This document shows, piece after piece, positions 24,227 through 33,055 of a DNA stretch of 64,000 nt (within the stretch, counting starts at the first letter, position 1; every line of letters begins with the position of its first letter). Source of the stretch: Syntrophaceae bacterium UBA6087. GTDB lineage: Bacteria > Desulfobacterota > Desulfomonilia > UBA1062. Location: positions 1-64,000 of the forward strand of contig DIXF01000005.1 of NCBI GenBank assembly GCA_002448235.1, in the 5' to 3' direction. The translations under genes and the position numbers were made by a program. The notes beneath the pieces are model-generated. The model had not been told where the DNA came from. It worked only from the letters and a program-made list of their open reading frames with translations, and did no database searches.

Positions 24227-24682
24227 ATGGCGGAAAAAACCAAATCATCGATGTCGGGAGATCTGTTCGATCTGCTGAAGCAGGACCACCAGAGAATCAT
24301 GAACCTGTTTACGGAGATCATCGAGAAGGAGGAGCAGTCGAAAGATGACCTTTTCTCCCAGATACAACAGGGGCTTGACCTCCACATGAAGGGAGAGGAA
24401 AGCTACCTGTACCCTGTCCTCGAAGGAAAGGAAGATGCAAATGAGATGACCCTTGAAGCCTTCGAAGAGCACCATGTCTCGAAAACCGTGCTTGATGAGC
24501 TTTCGAGCATGTCGAGCAGCGACGAGCACTGGATGCCGAAGGTCAAGGTGCTAAAAGAGCTCATATCCCATCATGTGGAAGAAGAAGAAAACGAGCTGTT
24601 TCCCCTTGCTCAGGACATCCTCCCTGAGGAGCAGGTCATGAAGATCGGCAAGAGCATCAAAGGGGTGATGAAATCAAGTTAA
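24227..24682 (+). CDS. Hemerythrin HHE-domain protein
   Basis: 151 residues. The four-helix HHE fold is indicated by KQDHQRIMNLF (His about 20), LHMKGEESYLYP (His and Glu), EEHHVSK and SHHVEEEENELFP, which supply the His and Glu/Asp ligands of a di-iron centre. Hemerythrins bind oxygen, nitric oxide or store iron; in anaerobes they are thought to protect against oxygen. AGGAG-like TAGGAGA lies six bases before the ATG. Third gene of the stress set. Confidence 0.93.
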   Translation: MAEKTKSSMSGDLFDLLKQDHQRIMNLFTEIIEKEEQSKDDLFSQIQQGLDLHMKGEESYLYPVLEGKEDANEMTLEAFEEHHVSKTVLDELSSMSSSDEHWMPKVKVLKELISHHVEEEENELFPLAQDILPEEQVMKIGKSIKGVMKSS

Positions 24683-24692
24683 GCACGTCCCG

Positions 24693-24774
24693 GCCTCTCC
24701 CTGTCCGTCGCAAGGCCTGAAGGGGAATTACCTGTCAGGTCGGAGCACAGGAAGTGTCAGGACAGTGGAGAGGC
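24693..24774. repeat. Inverted repeat between convergent genes
   Basis: GCCTCTCCCTGTCC at 24693-24706 pairs with GGACAGTGGAGAGGC at 24760-24774, with one bulged base. A smaller palindrome, ACCTG-T-CAGGT, lies inside. It fills the gap between the hemerythrin and potassium-channel genes and may act as a two-way terminator. Confidence 0.4.
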
Positions 24775-24776
24775 TG

Positions 24777-25433
24777 TCACTGCAGCTTGATCTTGTTGAT
24801 ATTGACTCCCTTGCCGAGCACCACCAGGATATCACTGTCTTTGATAACGAACTCTCCCTTTGGGATGACAGAAAACCTCTCGGGTATGAGCTCTTTGATC
24901 GCAATGACCTGGATATTGAACCGCTGGGGAAGCGCCAGCTCGGCAAGCGATTTCCCTATGAAGCTGCCCGGAGGGGCGATCTCTGCGATCTGGTAATCCT
25001 CCGACATCTCGATAAAATCCAGGATATTCGGCATGACCAGGCTTTTGGCGGTTTTTATCCCCATATCCTTCTCGGGAAAGATGATGTCCGTTGCGCCCAC
25101 CTTTCTCAGGATCTTTCCATGGTCTTCATCCATTGCCTTGACGAGTATCTTGCTCACACCCATTTCCTGCAGATACAGGGTAATCAGGGTGGATGCGCTT
25201 GTATTGTCGCCAAGGCTGATCACCACGGCATGAACATCGCCGAGCCCGAGGCTTATGAGCGTTTCTTTCTTCGTGGCGTCTGCAAGAACAGGATTGTTGG
25301 TAAAGTCCCTGATCTTCTGGACCCTTTCCTTATCGATGTCGATTGCTATGGTCTCCTGCCTCAGCTCATAGAGTGATTTGACCACCCACGTGCCGAAGTT
25401 TCCCAAACCGATCACCGCGTATTTTCTTGCCAT
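24777..25433 (-). CDS. TrkA/KtrA-type potassium-uptake regulatory subunit
   Basis: 218 residues: an RCK_N Rossmann domain with GLGNFGTWVV (8-17) and acidic IDID end, then RCK_C (about 140-218) with GKSLAELALP and DSDILVVLGKG. The single RCK pair is the KtrA length, not the double TrkA. It gates the membrane partner in response to ATP/ADP or NAD(H), and in some bacteria to c-di-AMP through RCK_C. It follows the ktrB-like gene by 13 bases. Confidence 0.93.
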   Translation of the reverse strand: MARKYAVIGLGNFGTWVVKSLYELRQETIAIDIDKERVQKIRDFTNNPVLADATKKETLISLGLGDVHAVVISLGDNTSASTLITLYLQEMGVSKILVKAMDEDHGKILRKVGATDIIFPEKDMGIKTAKSLVMPNILDFIEMSEDYQIAEIAPPGSFIGKSLAELALPQRFNIQVIAIKELIPERFSVIPKGEFVIKDSDILVVLGKGVNINKIKLQ

Positions 25434-25446
25434 TTCTCCTCCAATA

Positions 25447-26835
25447 TCACCCGATCAACACGTTTTCTTCTGCATAGCAGTATCGCGGGGCTTCCCTGCG
25501 GTTTATTATAACATATACGAGGGTGAGTATCCCCAGCCTGCCCACCAGCATGGTAATGATGATGAAAAACTTGCCCAGGCTGTCCATCTTCGGGGTGATG
25601 CCCATTGACAGGCCCACCGTGCCGAAAGCGGACACGGCCTCGAAGAAATATTCAAGGAACAATCCTCTGCTCTGGGCTATGAGAACGGTACCCTGCTGCT
25701 CTACCATAAGTAAGGACAGAACGAAGATAATAAAAAAAATCGAGACGATAAAGACGGTGATGGTGCGGGATACGATTTCCTCCGGAAGCGTTGCCTTGAA
25801 AACGTTATTTGTTTCACTTCCTCTCAGCCTGTTCCACAGTACGACGAACAGGGCGCCTGCGCTCGTCGTCTTGATGCCTCCCCCGGCAGAGCCGGGAGAT
25901 GCGCCGATAAACATGAGAAGAATGGTAAACATCAGCGTGGCGTTGCCCAGCAGGGAGAAATCTACGGTATTGAACCCTGCCGTCCGTGTCGTTACCGACT
26001 GGAAATAGGACACAAGGATCTTCTCCCACCAGGGCAGTCCGGACATATAACGATTGGCCTCCAGCGACCAGAAAATGAACGTGCCGAACAGAATCAGCAC
26101 GATCGTCACGACAAGGGTCAGTTTTGTATGGAGCGAAAGCCGGATCCTTTCCTTTGTTCTCACTGCAGATATCAATTCCCTTATCACAGGAAACCCCACC
26201 CCCCCGAGGATGACGAGGCTCGTAACGGTCATATTGAGGAGGATATTATTGCGATATCCCATAAAACTGTCGGGGAAAAGAGAAAAACCTGCATTACAGA
26301 AAGCGCTGATGGAGTGAAAAAGGGAATAAAATATATTCTGCCCGAGGGTAAATCCTTTATTCCAGCAGGGCATGAGCAGAAAAGCTCCTGCAAGCTCTAT
26401 AATGAAGGTGAAGGAAAAGATGAAGACAACCAGTTTTTTGATATCCCTCAAGAAATCGGACGAAAAGGTTTCCTGGATGAACGAGCGCTGCCGCATGCTT
26501 ATTCCCCATCCTGTCGTGAGGTAGAGAAGCGCGGCAAAGGTCATGATACCAAGGCCGCCCAACTCTATAAGGGTCAGGATCACCACCTGGCCGTAGAAGC
26601 TGAAGGTGCTGCCCGTATCCACAACGGTAAGGCCGGTAACGCAGAGGGCGGAGGTGGCGGTAAACAGCGCGTCGATCCATGCCATGTGGCCTTCCTTCGT
26701 AGCCCAGGGCATCATGAGGAGGCTGCTCCCGATAAGGATCGCGATAAGATAACTTATGATAAAGACCATTCCCGGGCTGAACATGAGGAATCGTCTTGCC
26801 AGGGACGGTAAGGGATTTTGCAGTGTCACATCCAA
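25447..26835 (-). CDS. TrkH/KtrB-family potassium-transport membrane subunit
   Basis: 462 residues with about ten helices forming four M1-P-M2 repeats, as shown by the selectivity-filter glycines in SALCVTGLTVVDTG, ISAFCNAGFSLFPDS, VTTRTAGFNTVDFS and VSAFGTVGLSMG. The pore conducts potassium across the inner membrane. Length and partner favour KtrB. The protein starts near an ATG with GGATTCC upstream. The 281-base gap to the CBS gene holds a palindrome (27071-27109). Confidence 0.94.
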   Translation of the reverse strand: MDVTLQNPLPSLARRFLMFSPGMVFIISYLIAILIGSSLLMMPWATKEGHMAWIDALFTATSALCVTGLTVVDTGSTFSFYGQVVILTLIELGGLGIMTFAALLYLTTGWGISMRQRSFIQETFSSDFLRDIKKLVVFIFSFTFIIELAGAFLLMPCWNKGFTLGQNIFYSLFHSISAFCNAGFSLFPDSFMGYRNNILLNMTVTSLVILGGVGFPVIRELISAVRTKERIRLSLHTKLTLVVTIVLILFGTFIFWSLEANRYMSGLPWWEKILVSYFQSVTTRTAGFNTVDFSLLGNATLMFTILLMFIGASPGSAGGGIKTTSAGALFVVLWNRLRGSETNNVFKATLPEEIVSRTITVFIVSIFFIIFVLSLLMVEQQGTVLIAQSRGLFLEYFFEAVSAFGTVGLSMGITPKMDSLGKFFIIITMLVGRLGILTLVYVIINRREAPRYCYAEENVLIG

Positions 26836-27070
26836 GGAATCCGCCCTGCTGTTACCGGATTGTAAAGGGACATATATCCAAGCGCCGTATTCTGCTCATG
26901 GATTTGTCCATACATTGAAAACATTGCGATGTCCAGATCATAGATGTGTACCGGTCCATGGGACACCTTCCAAGGTGGAGGAAAATCAGAAGTAGGCGGG
27001 TCGGTCCGGCGGATGGTCCTTAAAAGGAACGGCTCCGGGACGGCCGGACCTGGTCGGCAGGACAAGGATA

Positions 27071-27109
27071 CCGGATGGAAGGAGGCATTTAAATGCCCCT
27101 CCCACCCGG
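27071..27109. repeat. Long near-perfect palindrome downstream of the CBS gene
   Basis: A 39-base palindrome with arms CCGG(A/G)TGG..GGAGGCATTT and centre AAATG, with two or three mismatches; the core GGCATTTAAATGCC is perfect. It lies eight bases after the CBS stop and may end transcription, though no T-run follows. Confidence 0.55.
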
Positions 27110-27116
27110 CATAGCG

Positions 27117-27552
27117 TTACCGTCCGGGATGGCTCGGCTCGGATATCTTTTCCAGCACATCTCCGCTCATTTCTTTTTCCGCATGAGACTTTGTGGCAAG
27201 ATCACCCAGAGAAACGATTCCAACAGGCCTGCCGGAAGTGTCGGTAATTACGAGTCTGCGCACCTTGTTCTTTTTCATGGTCTGAGCAGCGTCCTGAACA
27301 TCGGTATTCTCGGGACAGGTGTACACGTCACTGCTCATGATCTCCCTGATGGAAGTCATGGAAGGATCTCTCCGTTCAGCTATGCCCCGCACGACGATGT
27401 CCCTGTCCGTGACCACCCCGACGACGGAGTTATCCCGTGAAACACGGCATAATGCCCACATCGAGGTCCTTCATCTTTTTCGCTGCATCCGATAGAGATG
27501 TATCCATCGCCAGCATCTCCGGATTCTTTGTCATGATCTCCTTTACCTGCAT
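27117..27552 (-). pseudogene. CBS-pair protein broken by a single-base frameshift
   Basis: The first part starts at the ATG at 27552 with AAAGGAG upstream and reads MQVKEIMTKNPEMLAMDTSL ... DVGIMPC, then stops at 27430-27432. The second part, in another frame, continues the CBS consensus at once (SRDNSVVGVVTDRDIVVRG ... to GISEPSHPGR end at 27117). One extra base around 27434-27447 (CCGTGTTTCACGG) explains both. The joined protein would be about 144 residues with two CBS motifs, the usual length for adenylate-binding regulators. It may be a true mutation, an assembly error or a programmed shift. It lies behind a potassium transporter. Confidence 0.75.
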
Positions 27553-27829
27553 ACGATTTCTCCTTTCATCTTTTGTATCCCTGACGGGGAGCTATAAAAG
27601 GCCCTGATACTGTGCAGGCGAGCTGAGATAACCGTTGGCTGATTTTGCCTGCTTTTTCCGGGTGACTGCAATGCGACCGGCATGAAGGGTTATGCATGTG
27701 ATTCAGTAGAATTGCATCTGTGGAGGCCAGGCATTATGTATCACCCGATAAAGATATGTCGTTGAGAATAAAGATAGGCCTCTTGCCCCTGGATATCAAC
27801 ATGTACATGGAGCATACCGGCATATGGTC

Positions 27830-27988
27830 ATGGGAAAGGAGCTGCTGTCTCTTGAAAGTTTTGATCCGTTCATTAGAGAGAATGGTGAACGGGCTTATTA
27901 TAATTTCAAGTCACCTGTGAAGCGGTCAAAGGGTTTTTATGGGAAGGCAGACATCTCTGCTCTCAAGCCGTATAAACGCTCTCGGTGA
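27830..27988 (+). CDS. Possible small protein, unknown
   Basis: A 52-residue frame starting ATGGGAAAGGAG, with MGKELLSLESFDPFIREN and a basic end KPYKRSR. The frame is open farther upstream (from about 27755) without a start codon, so this may be the remnant of a longer gene. No SD is close. The rest of 27553-28139 contains nothing I recognise. Confidence 0.25.
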   Translation: MGKELLSLESFDPFIRENGERAYYNFKSPVKRSKGFYGKADISALKPYKRSR

Positions 27989-28139
27989 AAAAGGGAGGTT
28001 TTTTTAATTTGGAAAGTCAATTTTCGCAGAAATGTCAAATATTGGTAATAAAAGTAAAGAAACCTTATGAGCCGGATTATTAATTGCAACAACCTGCCAT
28101 ATCTATGCAGTAGCTATCCTGAACAGCCTAAAGTCATCC

Positions 28140-28167
28140 TTGTATTTTTCCACGGAAAGAGTATGAA
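28140..28167 (+). promoter_or_regulatory. Possible promoter of pal
   Basis: TTGTAT, 16 bases, TATGAA, leaving a leader of about 37 bases before the ATG at 28211. Confidence 0.35.
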
Positions 28168-28210
28168 GGCTGCAAATAGCATAAAATCTTCGGGATTTGG
28201 AGGAATGGGG

Positions 28211-28744
28211 ATGAACATGAAGGGCAGCGCGATCGCTTATACATCTGCGTTTTTAACAATTCTGATTTTCGCCGCAACAGGTTGCGCCCCCAAACAACCC
28301 GCCGACCAGCAGGCCGAGATATCAAGCCCGCAGGGAACAGTCGGAGTAAGCCCGTCAGTATCGATGCCCGGCCAGACTCCGGATGGTTCGTCGCCCGCCT
28401 CCGCTCAGGATGCGTTCAATAAAACGATCTATTTCGATTATGACCGGCATGACCTCAAGCCGGAAGCAAAAGAGGTGCTTGGCGAGCTCGTGAGCTTCCT
28501 GAAGGCGAATCCCGACCTCAGGGTCCAGATAGCCGGCAATTGCGATGAGAGAGGCACCAACGAATACAATATCGCCTTGGGCGACAAAAGGGCACGGAGT
28601 GCTCAGGAATATTGTACATCGTCGGGCATCGATCCGAAGAGAATCTCCACGATCAGCTATGGAGAAGAAAAGCCCGCAGACCCTGCCGGCAACGAAGAAG
28701 CATGGGCGAAAAACCGCAGGGATGAGTTCATATTCAGCAAATAA
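28211..28744 (+). CDS. pal: Peptidoglycan-associated lipoprotein Pal
   Basis: 177 residues from the ATG at 28211, because GGAGGA lies seven bases upstream and the signal peptide follows directly. The lipobox is FAATGC. After a Pro/Ser linker the OmpA domain reads IYFDYDRHDLKPEA, GNCDERGTNEYNIALGDKRA and GEEKP. Pal anchors the outer membrane to peptidoglycan and works with TolB in cell division. Asn in GNCDERGT replaces the usual His. No tolQRAB genes are beside it. Confidence 0.9.
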   Translation: MNMKGSAIAYTSAFLTILIFAATGCAPKQPADQQAEISSPQGTVGVSPSVSMPGQTPDGSSPASAQDAFNKTIYFDYDRHDLKPEAKEVLGELVSFLKANPDLRVQIAGNCDERGTNEYNIALGDKRARSAQEYCTSSGIDPKRISTISYGEEKPADPAGNEEAWAKNRRDEFIFSK

Positions 28745-28830
28745 ATGCGCAAACAATTAAGTAATGATTTTGCTGGTATTATCTGCTATTTAACTGGGCA
28801 GAAACAAATAAACTATAGGAGATAATGAAA

Positions 28831-29088
28831 ATGAAAAAGAGCTTTTTAACGGTTTGTTTTGTGGTATTGGTATTTGGGCTTATGTTCTCCCTTTCCAGCT
28901 GCCAGAAGAAGCAGGAAGCAGACACAGGCGCACAGCCCGGCGTAGAGAGCACGGACACCGCAGCACCCGCTCCCGAGGCAGCACCTGCAGAGCCGGAGAT
29001 GACCCCGGCACCCGAAGCACCTGCAACCGACACCGCAGCACCTGCTCCGGAGGCAACAGAAGTACCGGCACCTCCTGCCGCGCAGTAA
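28831..29088 (+). CDS. Small Ala/Pro/Glu-rich lipoprotein
   Basis: 85 residues from the ATG at 28831 (AGGAG nine bases upstream); the ATG at 28825 is only three bases from it. A signal peptide ends in the lipobox LSSCQ, and residues 30-85 are an unstructured repeat-like tail rich in APAPEA, EPE and TDTAAP. This is typical of extended periplasmic or surface lipoproteins; no family or function can be given. It follows pal by 86 bases. Confidence 0.75.
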   Translation: MKKSFLTVCFVVLVFGLMFSLSSCQKKQEADTGAQPGVESTDTAAPAPEAAPAEPEMTPAPEAPATDTAAPAPEATEVPAPPAAQ

Positions 29089-29101
29089 GCAGTTCGTTAG
29101 A

Positions 29102-29155
29102 TAAGGGCGGGTGCCGGAACAGCCGTCAAAAGGCTGACCCCGGCACTTGCCCCTT
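29102..29155 (+). terminator. Large hairpin after the small lipoprotein
   Basis: Outer arms AAGGG..GGTGCCGG and CCGGCAC..CCCTT enclose an inner AGCC/GGCT stem. It begins 14 bases after the stop. The run of T after it is weak, so the terminator role is tentative. It shares AAAAGGCTGACCCC with palindrome 1 of copy A. Confidence 0.5.
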
Positions 29156-29343
29156 AATTGAGCAGGTAACAAAGGGAAAGCATCAGCATCAGAACCAACC
29201 GATTCCTCAAAAGAAAGCATCAAAGATCAACCGAGAACAGCCACCTGACCAGAATTCGACCAGACCCGGTGCGAAGCATACCGTAAGGGGATATCGAACC
29301 GAAGGGTATTCCTTACGCTCTTGGTGCGGCTGGAATTATAACT

Positions 29344-30060
29344 ATGCGTACATTCATCGGAACATCCGGGTGGAATCACGATCACTGGAAAGAACGCTTC
29401 TATCCACTCGGATGCCCCAAGGCCAGATGGCTTGACTACTACATGAACATCTTCTCGACTGTTGAGGTGAATGCCACCTTTTACCGGCAGCTGAACACGG
29501 GCACCTTTGAAAAATGGCGGATGAAGAGCCCTGAGAATTTTGTTTTCGCTCTCAAGGCGAACCGGTACATCACACACATCATGAAGCTGAAAAGCGTGGG
29601 CGATCCGTTGAAGACATTTATCGCATCCGCATCCATCCTCGGCTCAAAGCTTGGGCCCCTGCTCTTTCAGCTTCCCCCCTCGCTGGTCTTCGATGAAAAT
29701 ACCCTTGAGTCTTTTCTCTCCATGCTGCCTGCCGGCTACCGGTACACCCTGGAGGCCAGGCATAAAAGCTGGATATCTGCCGAAGCCCTGGCAGCCCTCG
29801 GCCGGCACAACGTGGCATGGTGCATCGCCGATACGGCGGGCCGCTTTCCCTACCTGGAGGCCGTTACTGCCGATTTTGTCTACATCCGGCTACATGGTTC
29901 GAAAAAGCTCTACGCATCTGATTATACGCAAAGCGAGCTTGTTGGTTGGGCAGAAAAAATCAGATCGTGGGGCATTGATGCCTATATATATTTCGACAAT
30001 GATTTCATGGGATACGCGCCCGCGAATGCAGCCCGGCTCCGGGAGATCCTCGTACAATAG
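29344..30060 (+). CDS. DUF72 family protein
   Basis: 238 residues beginning MRTFIGTSGWNHDHWKERFYP, the family's typical start, with VEVNATFYRQL, FVFALKANRYITH and CIADTAGR, ending in YIYFDNDFMGYAPANAA. DUF72 proteins adopt a TIM barrel like that of xylose isomerase-type enzymes, and their reaction is unknown. The expected NVNATFY and FDND motifs are kept. Cytoplasmic, with no SD of strength; a small hairpin lies at 29281-29318. Confidence 0.92.
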   Translation: MRTFIGTSGWNHDHWKERFYPLGCPKARWLDYYMNIFSTVEVNATFYRQLNTGTFEKWRMKSPENFVFALKANRYITHIMKLKSVGDPLKTFIASASILGSKLGPLLFQLPPSLVFDENTLESFLSMLPAGYRYTLEARHKSWISAEALAALGRHNVAWCIADTAGRFPYLEAVTADFVYIRLHGSKKLYASDYTQSELVGWAEKIRSWGIDAYIYFDNDFMGYAPANAARLREILVQ

Positions 30061-30128
30061 CATTTTTCTCCTTGAAGAAGCGCGTTGTCTTTCATCGATC
30101 GGGAGTTATTATTAAGGAGGGTGGAATT

Positions 30129-30701
30129 ATGTGTGGATTCCGGAGCCGACACCACGGCGGAAACCGTCTTTTTTGTCTTTTCCTCACAGGCCTGTTTCTC
30201 TGTATGGCAAGCGGGCTTACCCTTGCCGCCTCGAAAGGGGGAAAATCTATGGAAGTACAAAGCTCGGCTTTTCATCAGGGAGGCTTGATCCCTCCTAAAT
30301 ATACCTGTACCGGAGAGAACGCATCGCCGCCTCTCTTATGGAAAAGTCTTCCCGAAGGGACAAAGAGCATTGCCCTCATCGCCGATGACCCCGATGCACC
30401 CATGGGGACATGGGTGCACTGGGTGTACTACGACATACCTGCACATGTTTCAGGCCTGCCTGAACATGTGCCCCAGGGAAAATCGCCTTCGGTCGGTGGA
30501 ACGCAGGGCATGAACGATTCCAAGAATATCGGGTACGACGGTCCCTGCCCTCCCTCCGGAACTCACCGGTATTATTTCAAGGCCTACGCTCTCGACAGCA
30601 TGCTGAATCTGCCGCCCGGGGCGAGCAAGAAAGATCTCCTCAAGGCCATTCAGGGGCACATTCTCGGAGAAAGCGTACTCATGGGGAAGTATGCAAAATA
30701 G
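30129..30701 (+). CDS. PEBP family (YbhB/YbcL) secreted protein
   Basis: 190 residues from the ATG at 30129 (AAGGAGG eight bases upstream). A signal peptide covers about residues 1-32, ending near TLAAS. The mature part has the PEBP ligand pocket: PPKYTCTGENASPPLLW, DDPDAPMGTWVHWVYYDIP, GPCPPSGTHRYYFKAYAL. Bacterial members are of unknown role and bind phosphate- or carboxylate-bearing ligands. It is probably periplasmic. It overlaps nothing and lies 28 bases before the next gene. Confidence 0.92.
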   Translation: MCGFRSRHHGGNRLFCLFLTGLFLCMASGLTLAASKGGKSMEVQSSAFHQGGLIPPKYTCTGENASPPLLWKSLPEGTKSIALIADDPDAPMGTWVHWVYYDIPAHVSGLPEHVPQGKSPSVGGTQGMNDSKNIGYDGPCPPSGTHRYYFKAYALDSMLNLPPGASKKDLLKAIQGHILGESVLMGKYAK

Positions 30702-30729
30702 TTTGATGAGCCACGGGGATAAGGCATAG

Positions 30730-32847
30730 ATGAAACCGGCCAACAGACTTATCCGCGAAAACAGCCCCTATCTCCTGCAGCATGCATACAATCCCGTGGC
30801 ATGGTACCCCTGGGGCAGGGAAGCTTTTGAAAAGGCAAAGAAAGAGAACCGGCCTGTCTTTCTCTCTATCGGCTACTCCTCATGTCACTGGTGCCATGTC
30901 ATGGCCCATGAGTCTTTCGAAGACGAGGATGTGGCCGCGATCATGAACGATGCGTTTGTATGTGTCAAGGTCGACAGGGAAGAACTCCCCCATATCGATC
31001 ATATATTCATGCGTGTCTGCCAGATGATGACCGGAAGCGGGGGGTGGCCCATGACCATCATCATGACCCCGGACAAAGAGCCCTTCTATGCGGCAACCTA
31101 CCTTCCCAAACATGCCAGGGGCGGGCTCATCGGCATGATGGAGCTTGTACCCCTGATCAAGGACTCCTGGGATAAAGATAGACGTGCGGTGGACGAGCTC
31201 GCCCGCGCGGTATCGGCCGGAGCAAAAGCCCAGGCTCATATCGCCACGGCCGGTAATCCGGGGGAAAAGTGGCTCGCCGACACCTACGAAGCCTTGAGCA
31301 GGAGCTTCCAGGATGATACCGGAGGGTTCAGCCCGGCACCGAAGTTCCCCACACCTCACCACATCATGTTCCTCTTACGCTTTTATCAGAGGACAGGGGA
31401 AGGTCACGCCCTCCACATGGCGGAAAGAACGCTTTTCGCCATGAGATCGGGAGGGATCTACGATCATGCCGGGTTCGGATTCCACCGCTATGCAACGGAT
31501 ACGCTCTGGCGCATACCCCATTTTGAAAAGATGCTCTACGATCAGGCCCTCCTCGCAATGGCGTACACCGAGGCGTATCTGGTTACTTCAAAAGAGCTCT
31601 ACCGGAACACTGCCCGGGAGGTCCTGGATTATGCCCTTACGGATCTCAGATCCGAAGAAGGGATTTTCATCAGCTCCCAGGATGCTGACACAAACGGCGA
31701 GGAAGGCGGTTATTATGTCTGGACAAGCGAGGAGCTTCGATCGTTTCTGGAAGCAGACGACTACCGGCTCTTCACCCGGGTGTTTCCCGTCGAGGACCGG
31801 GGGAATTATCCCGAGGGCTTACGTAGCGGCAAGAACATTCTGTTCATGAGGGACCCACTGCCCCAAACCGCTCAAAGCATAGGAATGTCCGGAGAGGACC
31901 TTCATCACCATATTACAAGGATTCTGAAAATTATCCTGGACAAAAGGGCTGCGAGGACCCCCCCGCCAAAGGATGACAAGGCCCTGACGGACTGGAACGG
32001 GCTCATGATTGCCGCACTGGCCAAGGCCGGAGCAGCCTTCAAAGAACCACGGTATACGGAAGCTGCCCGGAGGGCTGCCGGATTCATCCTGAGCAACGTC
32101 AAAGACGGTTCGGGGAGGCTGCTGCATCTCTACCGCGAAGGCAGCTCGGCACACCACGCCCTGCTCAATGATTACACCTTCCTGGTGTGGGGCCTCATCG
32201 AGCTGTACGAAGCCTCGTTCGAACAGATCCACCTTGATGAAGCGCTTCGCCTGACCCGTGAATGCATCGATAAGTTCCGGGACCAGGAGAACGGTGCGTT
32301 CTTCCTCACCCCGAACGATGCAGAGGTCGTGATCACCAGACCAAAGGAATGGATGGACAGCGCCCTTCCCTCGGGAAACGGAGTCGCTCTGTATAACCTC
32401 ATGCGCCTTGCCCGCATCACGGGAGACGTCTCCCTGGAGAATCTGGGAATGGAAATACCCAGAACCTTCTCGGGCATGATCACCGCTATCCCGGGAGCGC
32501 AGACCTTTCTCATGGCAGGCCTGGACTATGCCCTGGGACCCTCGATTGAGATCGTAATAGCAGGCGACCCCTGTGCGGAAGATACAAAAGTAATGCTCGA
32601 TATCGTCACCACAAGGTTTCTGCCCAATGGAGTGGTAGTCCTTGCCCCGGAGGACAGCCGGAAAGGAGAACGTCTCCCGATCACGAAAGACAAAAAGAGC
32701 CTTGAAGGAAAAGCCACGGCATACATCTGCAACGGGTTTACCTGCAGCCTTCCGATAACCGACACGGATGAGCTCATAAAGGCACTGTCTCAGCATACAG
32801 GGCTGATTAAGAACCCTTCTAATGCTACTACTCAGGATAGGTTCTGA
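30730..32847 (+). CDS. Thioredoxin-domain DUF255 / YyaL family protein
   Basis: 705 residues. The N-terminal thioredoxin-like domain carries CHWCHVM at about residue 54 and the DREELPHIDHIFM segment; the rest is an alpha/alpha-barrel (six-hairpin) with DWNGLMIAALAKAG and NDYTFLVWGLIELY, as in N-acylglucosamine epimerase-like folds. The family is widespread (SPATA20 in animals), and its reaction is unknown. No signal peptide. The last residues (KNPSNATTQDRF) lie just before repeat copy B, which may have altered the natural end. Confidence 0.93.
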   Translation: MKPANRLIRENSPYLLQHAYNPVAWYPWGREAFEKAKKENRPVFLSIGYSSCHWCHVMAHESFEDEDVAAIMNDAFVCVKVDREELPHIDHIFMRVCQMMTGSGGWPMTIIMTPDKEPFYAATYLPKHARGGLIGMMELVPLIKDSWDKDRRAVDELARAVSAGAKAQAHIATAGNPGEKWLADTYEALSRSFQDDTGGFSPAPKFPTPHHIMFLLRFYQRTGEGHALHMAERTLFAMRSGGIYDHAGFGFHRYATDTLWRIPHFEKMLYDQALLAMAYTEAYLVTSKELYRNTAREVLDYALTDLRSEEGIFISSQDADTNGEEGGYYVWTSEELRSFLEADDYRLFTRVFPVEDRGNYPEGLRSGKNILFMRDPLPQTAQSIGMSGEDLHHHITRILKIILDKRAARTPPPKDDKALTDWNGLMIAALAKAGAAFKEPRYTEAARRAAGFILSNVKDGSGRLLHLYREGSSAHHALLNDYTFLVWGLIELYEASFEQIHLDEALRLTRECIDKFRDQENGAFFLTPNDAEVVITRPKEWMDSALPSGNGVALYNLMRLARITGDVSLENLGMEIPRTFSGMITAIPGAQTFLMAGLDYALGPSIEIVIAGDPCAEDTKVMLDIVTTRFLPNGVVVLAPEDSRKGERLPITKDKKSLEGKATAYICNGFTCSLPITDTDELIKALSQHTGLIKNPSNATTQDRF

Positions 32848-32858
32848 GGAGAATGTTT

Positions 32859-33020
32859 CGTAGAGAAGTTGAACCAGGCAAGATTTATTTCGGAGGAGAA
32901 GGGGAGGCAGGGGGCCTGCGGCGACACGAAGGCCCCCTGCCTCCCCTTAAGACGAACCTTAAGATGTTTCAAAAAGGGCTGTTCAGTGACCGGAAGAGCC
33001 CCTTCGCCGTCCAACGCCCA
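32859..33020. repeat. Nested repeat family, compact form (copy B)
   Basis: About 160 bases in a convergent gap. A 19-base perfect stem, AAGGGGAGGCAGGGGGCCT with its complement, closes a 12-base loop (GCGGCGACACGA). The right half follows with ACGAACC and the AAAAAGGGCTG segment. It matches copy A at 15131-15205, 15342-15360 and 15609-15680, but has neither of copy A's inserted segments, so it may be the ancestral form. Confidence 0.75.
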
Positions 33021-33055
33021 AAGGCGTTACCTCGGCTACGGGTAGTTAGGGCAGT

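Noticed and set aside
27640..27660. Sigma-54-like TTGGC...TTTTGC site
   Set aside because: The GG-GC spacing is eight, not the required ten.
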